The notes under the pieces: generated by a model | Told to the model about the DNA's origin: nothing | Database searches by the model: none | Seen by the model: the letters and a program-made list of their open reading frames with translations, nothing else | Made by a program: the position numbers and the translations under genes | Assembly (NCBI GenBank): GCA_964452355.1 | Contig: CAYVKV010000004.1 | Coordinates: 34,881 to 98,880, forward strand | From: UBA1450 sp964452355 | GTDB lineage: Bacteria; Patescibacteriota; Microgenomatia; UBA1406; GWC2-37-13 | Direction: 5' to 3' | DNA length: 64,000 nt | Shown here: one piece after another, positions 62,207 to 64,000 of the stretch | How the letters are laid out: every line of letters starts with the position of its first letter | Position numbering within the stretch: the stretch's first letter is position 1

Positions 62207-62234
62207 TTGTATTTTCTGTGGTATCATTTATAAT
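62207..62234 (+). promoter_or_regulatory. Promoter P2 of the tuf-rpsJ operon
   Basis: TTGTAT (62207-62212), 16-nt spacer, TATAAT (62229-62234). Tandem promoters suit a strongly expressed translation operon. Confidence 0.6.
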
Positions 62235-62274
62235 AGCTTTTTGCTATTCAATTAATCGTTTCATACGGTTTTTT

Positions 62275-62319
62275 CAGAAGAAGGTCTTTGCGCACTCGAT
62301 ATCCGCTAGAGATCTTCTG
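62275..62319 (+). promoter_or_regulatory. Imperfect hairpin in the tuf leader
   Basis: CAGAAGA/TCTTCTG (7 bp), an internal loop, TCT/AGA, then GCG/CGC form a long interrupted stem. It lies downstream of both promoters. There is no U-run, so it is not a terminator; a control or stability role is possible. The remaining leader up to 62376 is AT-rich. Confidence 0.45.
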
Positions 62320-62376
62320 CTGATGAGATACCAAAATGAATCGATATAATTATTATTTATTAATTATATTTAACTT

Positions 62377-63561
62377 ATGGCAACAGACAAATTCGTAAGA
62401 AACAAGCCACATTTGAACATCGGTACCATCGGTCATGTCGACCATGGAAAAACTACCACAACTTCAGCAATTCACCATGTCCTTTCAAAAAAAGGTCTTG
62501 CGAAAGACATGAAATATGAAGAGATCGATAAGGCTCCAGAAGAAAAAGCACGCGGAGTCACCATCAATATTCATCACTCGGAATATGAAACTGAAAAGCG
62601 ACATTATGCGCATATCGATGCACCAGGTCATGCAGATTACATCAAAAACATGATCACAGGAGCAGCACAGATGGATGGAGCAATCCTTGTTGTTTCAGCT
62701 CCTGATGGACCAATGCCTCAGACACGAGAACACATTCTTCTCGCAAAACAGGTCAATGTTCCTGCAATCGTCGTGTATTTGAACAAAATTGATATGGTTC
62801 AAGATCAGGAAATCGTCGACCTTGTCGAGATGGAAGTACGTGATCTTTTGAAAAAATACGAATACCCAGGTGATGAAGTGCCGGTAATTCGAGGATCTTC
62901 ACTCAAAGCAATTGAAGATGATCCAGCTGCAGTCAAAGCAATCGAGGATCTTATGGCTGCTGTTGACTCATACGTTCCTGATCCAGTTCGGGATATCGAA
63001 AAACCATTCCTTATGCCGGTTGAAGACGTCTTCACCATCCAAGGACGAGGAACTGTTGTAACTGGTCGTGTAGAACGTGGAATCTTGAAAGTAAATGAAG
63101 AAATTGAGATTGTCGGACTGATAGATTCACGCAAGACGGTGGTTACCGGAATTGAAATGTTCCGAAAAACCCTTGATGAAGCACGAGCCGGAGACAATAC
63201 GGGACTTCTTCTTCGAGGAATTGAAAAGGAAGATGTTCAACGAGGACAGGTCATTGTGAAGCCTGGTTCAGTCAAACCTCACACTGAGTTTGAAGCGGAA
63301 ATTTATGTTCTCAAAAAAGAAGAAGGTGGACGTCACACTCCATTCTTCAAAGGATATCGCCCACAGTTCTACATTCGTACAACTGACGTCACTGGAGAAG
63401 TCAAACTTCCCGAAGGTGTCGAAATGGTGATGCCAGGAGATAACATCAAAATTGAGGCTAAACTCATTGCTCCGATCGCACTTGAAGAAGGTCTGAAATT
63501 CGCAATCCGCGAAGGTGGACACACCGTTGGTGCAGGAGTTGTAACCAAAGTCATTAAATAA
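62377..63561 (+). CDS. tuf: Elongation factor Tu
   Basis: The 394-residue GTPase delivers aminoacyl-tRNA. It has GHVDHGKTTT (G1), the effector region ARGVTINIHHSEYET (usual ITINTSHVEYET), DAPGHADYIKNM (G3), NKID (G4), and domains II and III (GRGTVVTGRVERGI, RHTPFFKGYRPQFYIRTTDVTG). No Shine-Dalgarno precedes the ATG. rpsJ follows 63 nt later with a strong hairpin between. Confidence 0.98.
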   Translation: MATDKFVRNKPHLNIGTIGHVDHGKTTTTSAIHHVLSKKGLAKDMKYEEIDKAPEEKARGVTINIHHSEYETEKRHYAHIDAPGHADYIKNMITGAAQMDGAILVVSAPDGPMPQTREHILLAKQVNVPAIVVYLNKIDMVQDQEIVDLVEMEVRDLLKKYEYPGDEVPVIRGSSLKAIEDDPAAVKAIEDLMAAVDSYVPDPVRDIEKPFLMPVEDVFTIQGRGTVVTGRVERGILKVNEEIEIVGLIDSRKTVVTGIEMFRKTLDEARAGDNTGLLLRGIEKEDVQRGQVIVKPGSVKPHTEFEAEIYVLKKEEGGRHTPFFKGYRPQFYIRTTDVTGEVKLPEGVEMVMPGDNIKIEAKLIAPIALEEGLKFAIREGGHTVGAGVVTKVIK

Positions 63562-63570
63562 AAAACTATT

Positions 63571-63600
63571 TTGTAAAGGCGGGGAAACCCGCCTTTACAA
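63571..63600 (+). promoter_or_regulatory. 13-bp hairpin with GAAA tetraloop between tuf and rpsJ
   Basis: TTGTAAAGGCGGG / CCCGCCTTTACAA is a perfect 13-bp stem closed by GAAA, a stable GNRA loop. It is followed by ATTTAAATC rather than a U-run, so it is a poor intrinsic terminator. It may protect the tuf mRNA 3' end or partly stop transcription, so that tuf exceeds the ribosomal-protein genes. Confidence 0.7.
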
Positions 63601-63624
63601 ATTTAAATCATTGCACATTAAAAT

Positions 63625-63978
63625 ATGCCAAAAGGAAGAATTCGCATTCGATTAAAAGCTTACGATCATCGACTCATTGATGAGACATGTCAAAAGCTGG
63701 TTGATTCAGCTATAAAAACAGGTGCATCAGTCATTGGTCCTGTACCCCTTCCCACGAAAAAGGAAGTGTATGTCGTAAATAAATCATCTTTTACCGACAA
63801 GGATGCGAGAGAGCACTTTGGCTTGAAAATCCATAAAAGACTTCTTGATATCATGAATCCTACGAATCAGACCATTGACTCACTCATGCATTTGGAACTT
63901 CCTGCAGGAGTAGAAGCAGACGCAAAGATGTACAGAGGAATGGTACTTAGGCAATTTGCTCCTAGACTACAATCGTAA
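63625..63978 (+). CDS. rpsJ: 30S ribosomal protein S10
   Basis: The 117-residue protein matches S10 (RIRLKAYDHRLIDETCQKLVDSAIKTGASVIGPVPLPTKKEVYVV...EHFGLKIHKRLLDI) with a C-terminal extension of about 15 residues beyond the usual ~102. It is part of the 30S head and the NusB-NusE antitermination complex. tuf-rpsJ is the classic start of the S10 operon. Confidence 0.97.
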   Translation: MPKGRIRIRLKAYDHRLIDETCQKLVDSAIKTGASVIGPVPLPTKKEVYVVNKSSFTDKDAREHFGLKIHKRLLDIMNPTNQTIDSLMHLELPAGVEADAKMYRGMVLRQFAPRLQS

Positions 63979-63987
63979 TTATAGTCT

Positions 63988-64000
63988 ATGAGCAAGTATC
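63988..64000 (+). CDS. Start of next gene, probably ribosomal protein L3 (cut by window edge)
   Basis: ATG AGC AAG TAT begins 9 nt after the rpsJ stop. Only four codons are visible. L3 (rplC) is expected from S10-operon order, not from the sequence itself. Confidence 0.35.

Noticed and set aside
62155..62349. 64-codon ORF before tuf
   Set aside because: It overlaps both promoters and the leader hairpin, and has no protein-like pattern.

Overview
This 64 kb window is a dense, AT-rich chromosomal segment, almost certainly from a Candidate Phyla Radiation (Patescibacteria) bacterium and probably the Microgenomates side. That placement is an inference. It rests on proteins typical of that group (DUF4012 membrane protein, DUF3048 protein, SecDF, a 245-residue HrcA, an IF-2 that starts directly at its G domain, a single-domain asparaginase, PEGA/SH3 and LytR_C surface proteins) and on very tight gene packing. 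UGA, UAG and UAA all end plausible genes, so the UGA-to-Gly code of Gracilibacteria/Absconditabacteria does not apply.

Layout. 1-3.3 kb: end of a GNAT gene, then an AT-rich feoB-feoA iron-uptake block lying between tRNA-Tyr and a second copy of that tRNA's 3' end; feoB is broken by an in-frame UAG. 3.4-19.8 kb: cell-wall and translation genes (dacA, aspS, rplY), DUF4012, cytidylyltransferase-like, RNA cyclic phosphodiesterase, DUF3048, secDF, MBL hydrolase, tRNA nucleotidyltransferase, endonuclease IV, beta-lactamase-like hydrolase. 19.9-25.4 kb: hrcA-grpE-dnaK-dnaJ heat-shock operon under a degenerate CIRCE, then efp and a RodZ-like gene. 26.8-34.7 kb: nusA-infB-degenerate DHH-rmuC-recJ and surface proteins. 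34.7-39.2 kb: argS-argH behind an apparent leader-peptide attenuator, plus an AsnRS-like asparagine synthetase. 39.2-47 kb: nucleotide-sugar genes (ugd, UDP-xylose synthase, rfbB, rfbD), a GT2 glycosyltransferase and a SulP transporter. 47-62 kb: IMPase, miaB, asparaginase, coaBC, WecA/TagO-like, glyA, folC, queuosine-precursor transporter, bcp, RibD_C reductase, UvrD-like helicase-nuclease and a large unknown. 62.2-64 kb: tuf, rpsJ and the first codons of the next gene (probably rplC).

The best candidate for an undescribed system is the argH-argS leader at 37,750-37,911. A TTGTAT-N17-TATAAT promoter fires into a 23-codon peptide with two adjacent Arg codons. It is followed by a pause-type hairpin and an 11-bp intrinsic terminator ending just before argH. 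This has the form of ribosome-mediated attenuation sensing charged tRNA-Arg.

A window-wide pattern is also striking. About 18 start codons lie 6-8 nt after a -10-like hexamer and have no Shine-Dalgarno sequence, which points to leaderless mRNAs as a major expression mode. Only one gene (the 65-residue protein at 11,079-11,276) has a strong extended Shine-Dalgarno.
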